This document shows positions 45,960-56,432 of a stretch of 64,000 nucleotides of DNA, one piece after another. The stretch covers positions 1-64,000 of the forward strand of contig WHUZ01000096.1 of NCBI GenBank assembly GCA_015179045.1, written 5' to 3'. The stretch comes from Kalaharituber pfeilii (Eukaryota; Ascomycota; Pezizomycetes; Pezizales; Pezizaceae). The notes below the pieces were generated by a model. That model searched no databases and had not been told where the DNA came from. It saw only the letters and a list, made by a program, of their open reading frames with translations. Made by a program: the position numbers and the translations under genes. Each line of letters begins with the position of its first letter. Within the stretch, counting starts at the first letter, position 1.

Positions 45960-46760
45960 TGTGATGAACGGGTCCGGGTCAGGTCAAGGTACAAGATCTG
46001 GGTACGGGGTGGGCGGCGGGCGTCGAGGCGATTTCACAGTGGAGGCAGAGGCAGAGGCAGAGGCGGTCGGAGCTATGTGATATCGAGAGGTAGATGTATT
46101 GAAAGCTAAATACACAACTTGGGTAGGATACAAGTTGTTGCGTGGAGAAGCAAGAGGGAGGAGGGAGGAGGGCCTCTCTATAGAAAACCCTCGGTGGCAA
46201 AACCAAGCAAACAAGCAAACAAGCAAACAAGCAAACGAAGTACATGGAAAACCGAGAAACGACTGGAAGTACATGGAAAACAAAGGAAACGACAGGAAGT
46301 ACATGGATGGCCTAAGGAAATGACTGGAAGCGGGTAGAAGCGTCAGGAATATCCGGGAATAAGCTCGGCGATACCTGTCGCTGGTGGATTCCGGGGACTT
46401 CCAGCAGGTTCTACGGCTTTCCGGCAGGTTGTACGGCTTCCGGCAGGTTCTACGGCTTTCCGGCGGGTTCTGCGGCTTTCCGGCAGGTTCTGGGGATCCG
46501 GGTTCTTCTAGCAGATTCTGGCAGGTTCTTCGGGTTCGGGCTGTTAAGCGGTGACCGGGATGCTGGCGGCCATGTTGCTTAAGCGAGCTTACAGGTGCAG
46601 GGATATATATCGGAGTGCTAGAAGGAGTGCGGCGAATTGCAAGGGTGTCAGGGTCAGCTGCACGTGTACGAGTACTGGCGAGAAGTATGTTGGTTGCCAA
46701 GTGTTATGACTTCGACTCGGAGCTTTTGGATTTCGGGGCATTGGAAGTTAGTTTTGCCTT
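45960..46760 (-). pseudogene. Retroelement-like unit, copy 2 (truncated)
   Basis: Minus strand from about 46710: WQPTYFSPVLVHVQL and TLTPLQFAALLLALRYISLH, with a stop near 46580, are homologous to the end of copy 1 (WQPTYDMPRLVLVQLILTPR). Next come a short array of CCGGCAGGTTCTACGG-like 20-bp units (46390-46500, read on +), a (CAAG)n-rich stretch (46200-46240), a TATA-like TTTTCTATAGAGAGG, CAATACATC, and an end near CGTTCATCACA. Most of the upstream ORF is missing. Confidence 0.4.
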
Positions 46761-46978
46761 TGCCTTTGCCTGGCACTCCTCACATGATACTTGTAAACAC
46801 GTAGTATCATGGCGATAGATCATCATATATTTTGGGTTCCCAGGCCACCTCTCCTCTTCATCTCTCGTTTTGCTTGTCAAACACAAAAACACATCAATAA
46901 CAATAGTCATTTTGAGAGCTAAATCGGAGTTCAGATACTGGGTTGTTGTTGAGGATGCTAGGTTTGTTGTTGAGGATG

Positions 46979-48004
46979 CTAGGTTCTGGCTGGTGGTGGC
47001 GGTAAAATTAGAGAACTGATACGCAACAGACGCATCGTTGAAATACATAAGTGACAAGCTGAATATTTGATTTCCGCCTGACGAATCGATAAAAGATTGG
47101 ATTTGCCATGTTGAATTGCAGCCAGACTAGTGGGACAGTAGATGGTCGGCGGTGGAATACACGGAGCACAATCAACCCATCTTGTTCGACTGTCGGACTT
47201 TGTTTTGTGGCGGTTGCGAGCAACCCGGGTATTCAACCTGCGTATCTCCGGAGGTAGCAACTCAAGTATACGGGTAGACTTCCGTACATAATAACCCTTC
47301 GTAGCCAAGTATACCAGAGCTGCGTGCATGTAACCCATCCCAATAGAACGATCCATATGATCTAACACCTGCTGGATATAGTCAACCCGGTTGGAAGAGC
47401 GGTATGCGTCCTTGCATGCCCCGTGAAGAGCTTCCGAGACATCCGTAGTCCAGTTGTCCATTGCACCGTGCTGAACTATTGCTTCCCCAAGTTGTCGGAT
47501 ATAACTTTGTCGGTGCGAACCGGAAGCCGAAGAGGAGGTGGCAGGTGCCGGTGTACTAGTTGAAAACCGCTGGAAATGTTTTTGGAAATACTCACAAAAC
47601 TCTTTCCGGTAGATTTCCTCCCAAGACGTGCGTGTCGCAGATGGCTCTTCAGTTTCATCCCAGCGCTTGTATAAGTCAAGCTTCTGCGAGGGGTCCAGCA
47701 CACATGCTAAATTATATATAAGACCTTCCTTTTCGGTTGTCTTATAATATTTTCGCAAGACATCCTGCATGCTCTCCAAAGCAGTGTGGAGCTTGATCAG
47801 CCTTGCGGCTTCTTCCACGACAGCTCGTTCATCGCCCTGAAATCTCGATATGCTTCTCGAATTTCGATTATGGTGGACCCTTGAGGTCACTCTTACTTTG
47901 ACCGAGAGTCGGTTGTGTTGAACCCCCATCATTGATAATGTCACTAGCTGAATTAGTTTGCTGCGTTGTTGCTTCTGACAGTGACTGCGTCTCAGAATCT
48001 TCAC
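46979..48004 (-). pseudogene. DNA transposase fragment, hAT-like and Plavaka-like parts in one frame
   Basis: A 341-aa open frame. The N-terminal half (about residues 65-155) reads LESMQDVLRKYYKTTEKEG and LIYNLACVLDPSQKLDLYKR, as in the C-terminal region of hAT transposases (YxxaxvLdPxxKl). The C-terminal half (about 185-250) reads AMDNWTTDVSEALHGACKDA and YRSSNRVDYIQQVLDHMDR, like the Plavaka/CACTA-type fungal transposases (DNxxTExxExLHxxxKxAYRxSN). The first codons are not a natural start. It is probably a remnant made by nesting or rearrangement. The two family calls rest on motif memory and should be tested. Confidence 0.5.
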
Positions 48005-48059
48005 TCTGCGCAGGTAAACGACGAGGGTAATTTCAATGTTTCAATCAACACCATAAACC

Positions 48060-48780
48060 CCTCCTGTAGCCACCTCATTTCAATGAACAACTCAATCTCC
48101 CAACCTCACTCCCTCGAAGAACCTGCTTGGCGTATCTGCGCAGCGTTCGTGCTGTCTTAGGTGTCGCGGGATTGGAAATAGTGATTAATAAAGGGATAGT
48201 GTCTTTCTGAGGCGGAGAGAGCTTATATTCACGGTAAACCTTATTAGGATTGAAGGGGATAAGGCCGGTTGCTCGGAAGAAATCTTCTTAAATGTGTGGT
48301 GAGTATATACTTTTGTCTCTAGCTGCTTTGAAGATCGTAATAGAGGGAGTTTTTATTGATGCTGATTCGTCCTTCACCAGTATTGTACACTCTCTGGACT
48401 TCCTGCTTATAGTAAGTGCTCAACGCATCAAAACATCACATCTAGTGGCTGAAGTGCGTAGGTGGTATCAGGTGGCAAACACAATGCTAGGATACAATTA
48501 TCATAGCAATAGTTGAGGAAGCGGTATATGACATGTGAGTGGTGATTATCGAGAATTAGCAGTCGATACTTGCCAGCAGCTCGGCCCATCGTGGCTGGAT
48601 TAAATACTTCGACAAGCCATGAGTAGATTATCGTCATTGGTATATCCCGACGAAGAATGTGCGAAGAATGCAGCTCCTTTGTAGATGATTAATGGTGGCA
48701 GAGCATCACCAACGCCGTTCAATGCCTCGTAAGACTCGTAATCTCGCTCACCGGGAAAAGGAACAGTCAACTGTTATCCC
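48060..48780 (-). pseudogene. pogo/Fot1-type DDE transposase, broken
   Basis: Minus strand in order: ALNGVGDALPPLIIYKGA (about 48700), then RLLILDNHHSHVIYRFLNYC and LALCLPPDTTYALQPLDV (48560-48440), then ALSTYYKQEVQRVYNTGEG after a frame change. The C-terminus FRATGLIPFNPNKVYREYKL runs on to a stop near 48095. LILDNHHSH carries the second catalytic Asp and LPPxTTxxLQPLDV the third, which is diagnostic of the DDE_1 superfamily in pogo/Fot1/Tigger elements. Several frameshifts and stops; the N-terminal HTH domains are missing. Confidence 0.85.
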
Positions 48781-48789
48781 CAGGAAATG

Positions 48790-49280
48790 TGAGGGACTGG
48801 ATGGAGGACGGGAAACATAGTTGCCGCTGGATGGTTGGTGATGAAAGAGAGAAGGGAAGGGAAGAAGACCAGTTCGGTAGTAATCTACCTAAAAGGCGAG
48901 GTAGAATCAGATGGGTCAAACACCACCCTAAATAAAGTTATCAGGTATATGGCTGCACTCGAAAAGGACGAGTATCGCGAGGACAGGAATCGGTCGAGAA
49001 GAGCTGTGCGGGGAGACCTGTCCGTCCTGGTTGGCTGTTCTGATACTCCGCTTGCACTGTACACGGAAAAATCGGGCCCCGGGAGACGTAGGTAGGAGTT
49101 TTCGTTATTAGATAGGGGACGGTTTTGTAAGTAGCTGTGCAGGTTCTGTCCCCGGGGCCAATAAGGACTTTGGTGCAGGGACCCTGCCACGGGGAGCAGC
49201 TGTAAGTGGGGTTTGTCTGATATTAAGGCAAAAAAGAGAAGAAAAAGGAAAAAAGAAAAAAAAAAAAAAAAAAACTAAAA
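48790..49280 (+). mobile_element. LINE derivative: ORF1-like end joined to family A tail
   Basis: The plus frame 48835-49095 contains EGKKTSSVVIYLKGEVES, matching the EGKKTSSIVVYL segment of the elements at 3201 and 54665, and ends with a stop at 49093-49095. Within 100 bp lies the family A-like tail CCCTGCCACGGGGAGCAGCT (49188-49207) and a long A-rich run. No ORF2 lies between. No target duplication was identified. Confidence 0.6.
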
Positions 49281-49647
49281 CTCAGGTATAACTGACAGTA
49301 ACTTATCTGCTCTGGGGGACGCATAAGGATGACTTAGGGGGAGGGTGGGGGAGTTACATATTAGATGACAGCTAGAGAAAGAGGAAGCATGAGAGTATTG
49401 AATGTAGAAGCGTTAGAACTTGCAGAGGGAAAATATTGAAGAGTGCTGTTGAAGGGGGTGGGGGTAGGGGGTGGGGGGTGGGGGGGTAGAAGAAACGAAG
49501 GAAAGAGCTATATACAAGAGCAAGAGATATAATATTAGACCAGTAAATACGCCGCACAAAAGGGAGCTGAAGCCAGGAGGCGAGGAGCAAGGAATCCGGG
49601 GCTCAAAGCAAGCGCAATGGATATGAAGAGGTATGTCCTCAAGGCCA
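49281..49647. other. Intergenic with G-rich run
   Basis: A G-rich stretch (49455-49490, repeats of GGGGGTGGGG) could form a G-quadruplex on the plus strand. No gene. Confidence 0.35.
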
Positions 49648-50217
49648 TTATTTCGCTGGACCTGATACTCTCAGAATATCGAACATGGGGGGTGGGACAA
49701 TCTCCGGCGCGACAAACAACTTTCTGGAAACCGAACTTAGGATGGTGGCGGACATAGCTGGCGGTGGGACGCCTGGAGAAATAGAAAGTGAGCAATATTG
49801 AGAAGTCTTGCCAATTCCGAGTTGGAGATGAAGTGATGGTAGATCCTCGAAGACATTCACGCCAAAGTTAAAGGAGCCAGATAACGTTTTCCGGGTACCG
49901 TTCAGAGCTCCGGGGATTTCTAGGCTGGTTGGGCCTATAATTCGACAAGACCCCGCGAAATTTTCAACCGACACCACGAAAATCCCGCGTCCTATCTCCG
50001 CAGTGTAACCTGCCACTGTGCTCAGCGTTGCAAATGCAATATTGCCTGCATCCTGGAAAGGGCCGCGTTTCTCAGGGGGATGATCTGGCGTTATCACTGT
50101 CCCTGTGAATCGTGTAGTCGTATCAATTGCTCCTGGCAATAATACCAGAGGATTCAGAATTTGTCCAGCTTGGCAGGTAGTCATTGATGCCAAAGATGTG
50201 CATTTATTACCAACCAT
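49648..50217 (-). CDS. Hypothetical protein
   Basis: An open frame of 189 aa from the ATG at 50217. I do not recognise a domain. It reads as a soluble, proline- and glycine-containing protein (VLLPGAIDTTTRFTGTVITP, SFNFGVNVFEDLPSLHLQLG), with no clear transmembrane segment or signal peptide. No stop interrupts it, its composition looks coding, and no other long frame competes on this stretch. It could be one exon of a larger gene; minus-strand 50544-50332 is a possible upstream exon. Unsupported by homology. Confidence 0.4.
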   Translation of the reverse strand: MVGNKCTSLASMTTCQAGQILNPLVLLPGAIDTTTRFTGTVITPDHPPEKRGPFQDAGNIAFATLSTVAGYTAEIGRGIFVVSVENFAGSCRIIGPTSLEIPGALNGTRKTLSGSFNFGVNVFEDLPSLHLQLGIGKTSQYCSLSISPGVPPPAMSATILSSVSRKLFVAPEIVPPPMFDILRVSGPAK

Positions 50218-52640
50218 GGATCAACGATGTTGCCGCAAAAGCTAAACTGACCCTCCACGTTCTTTAGAAAAGGGGACCTTCCAGTGCGGCGAAGAACAGC
50301 AAGAGGCCATGGAGGTTTTGAAGGGAGGTACTTATCCCCACGCCGGCTTTAATACCCATCGCCTCCGAGAGTTCCAGGAAAATCGGTTCATCCGTCGACT
50401 CGTTGTTACCGGGATGGCGGGTAATCTGGCAGCAGGAAATTGAACGATAGCCGGTGCAAACGGCGCCTGGCTAGGTGGCGTTTGACAAACTGCAGGGAAA
50501 CGATACGACTCTAGCAGAGTCCGTGGTGGAGAGGTAGCTTGCATGAATCAGGTTGCTCGTTTTCTGCATCAAGCACGGTTTTGGCAAAAGGCCCCGGCGG
50601 ACCGGATGCCCTATCTTGACGGCGGAGGAGGTTGGGATGATGGCTCTGTTTCGAAGTCACGTGACCAGATGGATCGGATAGCGCACGGGTATTGGATAAG
50701 TCAGAATGTGTGAAGGGCAGATAGATAGGAGGAGAAGAGGAGGGAGGTGGTGGAGAGGCAGGTTAAGAGGGGGAAGACGGGCGAGGAGGTGGAGGGTGCG
50801 AGGGAGCGGTATTTGAGGAGGAAGAAGGAGAGGGAGGAGGAGGAGAAGAGGAAGAAAGAGGCGGGGGGAGGTTAAGGTGCGGTCGGGAGTGGGGGGTGGA
50901 GTAGGGGACGTGCGGTGGGTTGAGTTGGGGCGTATATTGGTAATCTCTTGTTTCGCGCATATGTACATAAATTGCACACAGTGTATATAGCCACGGCATG
51001 TTAAAAGGAGAAGGCTTTTGTGAAAAGCGCAGCATGGTGGAGGGGTTCAAAATGGCGAGACCGTTCCTTATCGCCCACAATCAAATGGGCTAGTCGAGCG
51101 GGGTCAATCAGCAATGCGTGGACCGGCTTGCGAAGCTAGGGAAGAATTGGGTGGGATACGTACCTGTGATCTTTTTAAGCTCATCGCACCGCTAGCGTAG
51201 GTTGGAATAACAAGCGGGGTTGTGTCGCGGGAGAGAAGAGGGAGATCTGGTCATTATTTAGAATAGTCAGCTTGGCAAGCGGTGGTGCAGAAAGCATGAA
51301 AACATATGGATTGGCCTTTGTCTATGATATGCCACAGATCGGTCAAGCGGGATAAAAGGGTGGAGCACAGAACGCCAATGGGAAGCGTCCATGTGGGGAC
51401 CAGGTGAAGTTTCACCTGCGGAGGAAGATGGATTAGAAGAATCTTGAACCTACGAGGAATGATCTATTTGGTCAATATGGATCCTTTGAGGTATCAAGCC
51501 GGCTCTTCTTCGCTGAAGGGGGTGGGCAAACAGTGTCGATTTGACCAAATTCTTTGCATGTTTTGTGCTTATCTTGAGTCCTGTATTTTTTTTTCTTTGT
51601 CAGTTTCTGCTTGCATCGTCCCGCCTTTTTGGGGAGCAATTAAAGATAGACTATTTACATGCTTTTGATTGATTGATTCCGAACACGTGGGGAAACAGAA
51701 ACGCTGCGGAATTGTGCTTTTTTTAGTGGAAGGCGTTGATAATATCGTTTTTTTTTTTGGCACGGTTGCTGGGCTCTGGTATGGTATTTTGTTTGTTGTG
51801 CCTTTATTTTTGCTGGAGTTTGAGGTGAGAGAAGAAAAATGGTCTGCCCTGCGGGGTCAAAGTGTTGTGAAGCGGGGTCGCGTGTGGGGGCAGCTTACGT
51901 GATGGGTAAACATACCCATTGACATGCTTGGCACGTGAGAAGAAACATATGGCGTAGAGTACGCACCTGCAATGCATATATGCGCATTTCTGCACAACCA
52001 AGCCATTCCTTACTCTTCTTCTAGCACCTACTACCTATCCACCTCTCGCTTGCTTGTACTTGTAGGTCTCGACATGTCCGTTTGGAAAAAAACCCAAGCA
52101 GGCCGAACATCTCCGCATTTAGGAGTATATAATTCCTTGCCACAATCGGGTTCATCGAGCTGGGATACTGCCCGTCGTCTTATCTTACCCTGGCTCGTCT
52201 AGTTGATAATTTGATTATTTGTGGACCTACTGTAATTCCCCACTTACACTTCTCCGCATCTCTCTCATTACGCAGAGTTTGTCGGTATAGTATCCCGGAT
52301 TTGAATATATACTCGCACTCCGAATCTGTAGGAAGATGCGATTCGCTTGTTCTCGTACCCGCCTAAGAGACGGTGTGCTGCCAAGAAATAATAGCAAAGA
52401 CACCTTCTTACGGCCAAGCCATGGCGGAGGCCGAAAATAATAGTCTGGGCACGAGAACACGATTCGCTCTGTATTTCTTCCCATTGCGCAATTGTGCAAT
52501 CTTTTATCCTTCTGTGCTGTCGCTTGCCAATGCTAATGTCCCCGTTTCCATCCCGCAGGTTGTGATGCGGATGCCTTGCCTGCAAGGTGGTGTCACATGA
52601 TATGCTGAGTCAGACTACAACAGGCCTTCTCCGCAGTAGC
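50218..52640. other. Intergenic with purine-rich tract, no gene recognised
   Basis: A strongly purine-rich (GGAGGA/GAGGAAG) tract runs from about 50720 to 50890. The long open frames on the opposite strand there are caused by it. Frames at 51444-51902 and 51972-52600 lack domains. Confidence 0.35.
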
Positions 52641-52656
52641 GCGACCACTACTAGGT

Positions 52657-52722
52657 TTTTTTTTTTTTTTTTTTCCTTGCTATCACGTAACCCCGATTGC
52701 AGCTGTTCGCCATGGCAGGGCT
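52657..52722 (-). mobile_element. Minimal LINE tail insertion, family A
   Basis: T-run plus the reversed family A tail ending CCATGGCAGGGC. Probable imperfect target duplication CTACTAGGT / CTAGTAGGT. Confidence 0.65.
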
Positions 52723-52729
52723 AGTAGGT

Positions 52730-53488
52730 GGATATTTAGGTCCGCAGGCAGGCGGACGCACTTGATACAGATTGACAGGGAATTGAAGAAGGACACCCAA
52801 ACATGCCATGGGGACCCACAACTCTCACTAGTAACGCAGTTGGAGACGAAGATCTATTGTGTATGCGGTGCTACCTACTACACCAGGTGAGGTTACTAAG
52901 CAGGTAAATTTGACGGCAAAAAGGTGAAAAAAACGTCATGCAATAAAGACTTCAAAGCTGTTGTAAAGATGTAACGCTTGCTTAATTGCTTGAAAGTCAC
53001 TAATTCATTGTATTGCATTTATAAGAATAGATTCAAGAGCAGTTTCATTAGAGAAATTCTCTTGTATCAGTTATATAAATTGTGTATATTATTATAGACT
53101 TAAACAAATAAAGGTAATAATATTTTATAGTTATCTATTAGATTCTTATTAATACTATAGTTAAAGTTGTTGTTTTATATCTTTGTCGCGGCGTAAGTAT
53201 TATATATATTATTTATATAAGTATTAGTTCTATATAGATAAGTCTTTATTTAATTTTAATCTTTATTTTATAAGATTAATAAAAATAAATAACTTTCTTA
53301 AACAAGAACTTAATTTATTATTCTTATTAATTGTATTATCCAATATTTCTAACATAGCTAAGTAATTAGATGAAGACAATAAATTAAATGTAACATGAAT
53401 AGTATATATATATTAAAATAACTAAAATAAAATATTCTTTTATTGTGTATATATATTTAGAACTCGGGCATGTATAATAGTACTAGAA
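52730..53488. other. AT-rich island
   Basis: From about 52960 to 53470 the sequence is markedly A/T-rich with many TATTA/TAATA motifs and no frame of length. It could be an old RIP-type or drifted repeat. There is no direct evidence of a gene. Confidence 0.45.
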
Positions 53489-53500
53489 GAAAGAGAGTGA

Positions 53501-53685
53501 TTTTTTTTTTTTCTTTTTTTAATATCATTAATCGCGTGCCGCCCTTTTTTTTTTTTTTAATGTCATTAATCGCATGCCGCCCTAAGGGCTATGGCGATAT
53601 TATGTACAGCCTGAAATTATAAGGATATGAAGGAAAGTACGGTGACTATGACTATTTCTAACGCTCATTGTTCCATCCAGTCCAT
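53501..53685 (-). mobile_element. Two nested LINE tails, family B
   Basis: Target duplication GAAAGAGAGTGA at 53489-53500 and 53686-53697. A T-run and a short reversed family B tail (to GTGCCGCCC) are followed at once by a second T-run and a second reversed tail (to GGGCTATGGCGAT), then about 90 bp of other sequence. Confidence 0.75.
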
Positions 53686-53984
53686 GAAAGAGAGTGAGGT
53701 ATGATAGTATAAGAAGTACTAACAGCAGTTAAATAAGAAAGTAATAAAGAAAGACTAGATGTAACGGATCTGGTAAACGCAGAGAATCACCGTCCGCCAG
53801 GTCAAAAAGACACTTGACTGGCGATACTCGCTAGTCCTCTGCGTAGCTCATATAGCACTCATTTATGCGGCTGCGACGCCGTCGCCATCGGCTGTCGCAT
53901 ATCGCTTGCATATATGCATCCACCGACCGCCCGCGGTAAACCTGCAACACTAGAATCTTTTAGCATGACAAAAAGAAATATTAA

Positions 53985-54440
53985 ATAAAACTGTCCACTA
54001 AATAAGAAGTTGCTTAAATACATCACTATTAAATCACATCTTAGGTATATTATTGCTGAAAGCCTGCCAAATTAGATTGGGGCTACTGGTATTAACTGGT
54101 CCATTTTCTGTCATTTTATGTAATTTCAAATGTTCAATCAGAAGTTTAGTAGGCCTATCGGCATAATATCTAGGATTCTACTTACAAAGCTTGCATTACC
54201 AGTATCACTTTCTATTAACATGTACAGCTTCGCCATGCTGCCAGTTCCAACTTTGTTGCATAGGGGTTTTGTAGCTCCAAATTCTATGATCTGCTATTTC
54301 AGTATCGAGTTGACTGCTGGATTTTGTTGCAAGATCAAACCTTGAACTGAACTGCATTGTAGAAAGTGAGAAAGGTCACTGAGGGAATCGTTATTAGGGA
54401 TATCTCTAGTACTGCTTGTTAGAATTTCTGTCTCCATCTT
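53985..54440 (-). pseudogene. hAT transposase N-terminus with BED finger, degenerate
   Basis: The minus strand from about 54440 reads METEILTSSTRDIPNNDSLS and onward. After a frame change it has SWNWQHGEAVHVNRK, then CKLC, then PTKLLIEHLKLHKMTENGP and LIWQAFSNNIPKM, with several stops. The W-H-C-x2-C-H pattern is that of a BED zinc finger at the N-terminus of hAT transposases. A remnant, with no catalytic core in this region. Confidence 0.6.
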
Positions 54441-54664
54441 GTACTAAGAAAATACGTTAGAATATACTCAAGTAATATTAAAAATTCCTTACCTGAATTC
54501 CGATGAAAAGCGCTACTCAGTAAATAGGTATCCGAGTATAGAGAAGCTTTATATTAAAAGTGTCTACCTGAGGGCAGCCCCCCTGATTACCATCGTAAAC
54601 CAGCTCTCCTCCCCCCTGAATGGCCTGAATGGCCTGGACAGCCTGAAACCGCCCAGGTAGGCCT

Positions 54665-55030
54665 ATTTTTTTTTTTTTTTAATTTCATTACTCGCATGCC
54701 GCCCTACGGGCTATGGCGAGGGTTTATTTAAAAGAAAAAACTAACTAAACTTAAATACATAGGGCCCGCGGTTCTACATGTATTGCGGGGACGCGGCCAG
54801 CAGTCTGTCTTATCTCCTTCCTCTCTCCGCCTCGTACTGGCTCGCCTTGAGCCATCTCCCTCCAAGTCGCACCTTGTCAATGTCCTGTGGGTCCTCCAAG
54901 TACACCACGATGGAGCTTGTCTTCTTGCCCTCTCCGAGGAGTATGTCTTTCTTCCGAAGCCAGCGAATTCCAACGACCTTCTTCAGGTCTTTATTGTCTT
55001 CTTTCAGCCATCGTCGCACGTTGCCCAAAT
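54665..55030 (-). mobile_element. LINE derivative: ORF1-like end joined to family B tail
   Basis: Perfect 16-bp target duplication CCGCCCAGGTAGGCCT at 54649-54664 and 55031-55046. The minus strand from about 55028 to the stop at 54810 codes VRRWLKEDNKDLKKVVGIRW, then EGKKTSSIVVYLEDPQDIDK and RLGGRWLKASQYEAERG. A short 3' segment, the family B hairpin and the A-run follow. Same architecture as 3201-3532. Confidence 0.85.
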
Positions 55031-55200
55031 CCGCCCAGGTAGGCCTGGACCGGCCTGGGCTGTTGGGAACACTGGCTTTAGCTATAAGTAAAAATTATAT
55101 GCATAACCTTTCTCTGTTCAAGGTGAGCGATTGCATTAGTAGAATACCAATACCTACTTTCAGGAGTTGTTTCACATACAAATTATTTATCTGAGTACTT

Positions 55201-55261
55201 TTTTTTTTTTTTTTTAAAATAATCATCACTCGCATGCCGCCTTACAGGCTATGGCGAGATA
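55201..55261 (-). mobile_element. Minimal LINE tail insertion, family B
   Basis: T-run plus the reversed tail ending GCTATGGCGAGAT. Target duplication TGAGTACTT at 55192-55200 and 55262-55270. Confidence 0.75.
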
Positions 55262-55270
55262 TGAGTACTT

Positions 55271-56432
55271 GACTATTATGAAGAACCTTCCGAAGTTCCT
55301 CAAGTATCACTTTGCCTCTCTTTTTACACCTTCATGTACAGTGAAATTACCTGATTAAAGCAGCTTAATATTTGTTTGTCAGTTTTATTGCAGGTCTTCA
55401 ACCCAGAATTGTACTGTGGTAGAAATATATGCAAAGAAAGCATGCAGAATGCGCAGAGCCTTGATTTCGTAATAACCACAGTATTTAGTAATTAAGGGCA
55501 TGGAAATTAAAAATATTGAATCTTACTCTAGCCTTCTTAGAAATTGAGTAGAAAAAATCTACTATATTACAGTAGTAGAGTTGCTCTATCGGTTATCCTG
55601 TTTTGGTAGGAAAAGTAGTTCGGTTGTGTGGTTCGCTTAGAGGTGAAATACAGTAAGTTTGCTACAATTCTCTGTAACGAAATTTTACGTATTCACGATA
55701 GCAAGGTCTGACTGTAGATAAAATAGTATGTATTGATGACCTGAAACTTGAGCAGGGGAAAATTAATAGTGGTATCGTGTAAACGGGAGGGAAAAAGGCT
55801 TTCTAGAAAATTAATGATGGTGTCCTAAATATAGAGGATATGTAAGTTTTCTTCTAAATAAAATGCAAGAACGTTATCGTTATTTATGCCTCGTCAAGGA
55901 CTAATCTAGAAAAACAATTGAAATCAAGGAAATGCAAAGAAAAATCAGGAAAATTCACATGACAACTTGTGTTGCAAAAGATCGCCTTTGGACGACGTCC
56001 ACTAGTGCGAATAGCATTAAATCCCACATCGCCACTTCAAATCCCAAAAATAGGATAACCATCAGGGTCAGGGTATGAACGTTTATCATATCATAATATA
56101 ATACGAATGTGCTAGCATGACGTCAATGAGGCAGTGCAACAAGCTCGTAGGTGAGAAGCTCGCACTGAATGGACCGATTTTAATATGATAAGCACGTAAC
56201 CGCTTACCGCTGTACAGTGTAGCAGGGCGGACTCTGACTGGGTGCCACTGAATGGAAAACCGCAACGATAGTATAACCATTGATTGTTGAGCAAATAAAG
56301 ATGCTATAAGCAAGAAAAGAAATGCAAGGTTCGATGAGGCTATATAAAGGGGGCTAGTAGCCAGAATAAAGGGTGGGGCCCCGGGCAGTGTTCCAAAGCA
56401 CCTACAACCAATAGCATCTCCACAAAATTCAC
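55271..56432. other. Intergenic, no gene recognised
   Basis: 3' flank of the WD40 receptor. No coding evidence. Confidence 0.3.

Noticed and set aside
49535..49795. Secreted-looking peptide (MALRTYLFISIALALSPG...) on the minus strand
   Set aside because: It overlaps the end of the hypothetical ORF in another frame, is short, and has no splice signals I could trust.
50657..51080. Two overlapping proline/leucine-rich minus-strand frames
   Set aside because: They are caused by the purine-rich tract at 50720-50890. No other coding sign.
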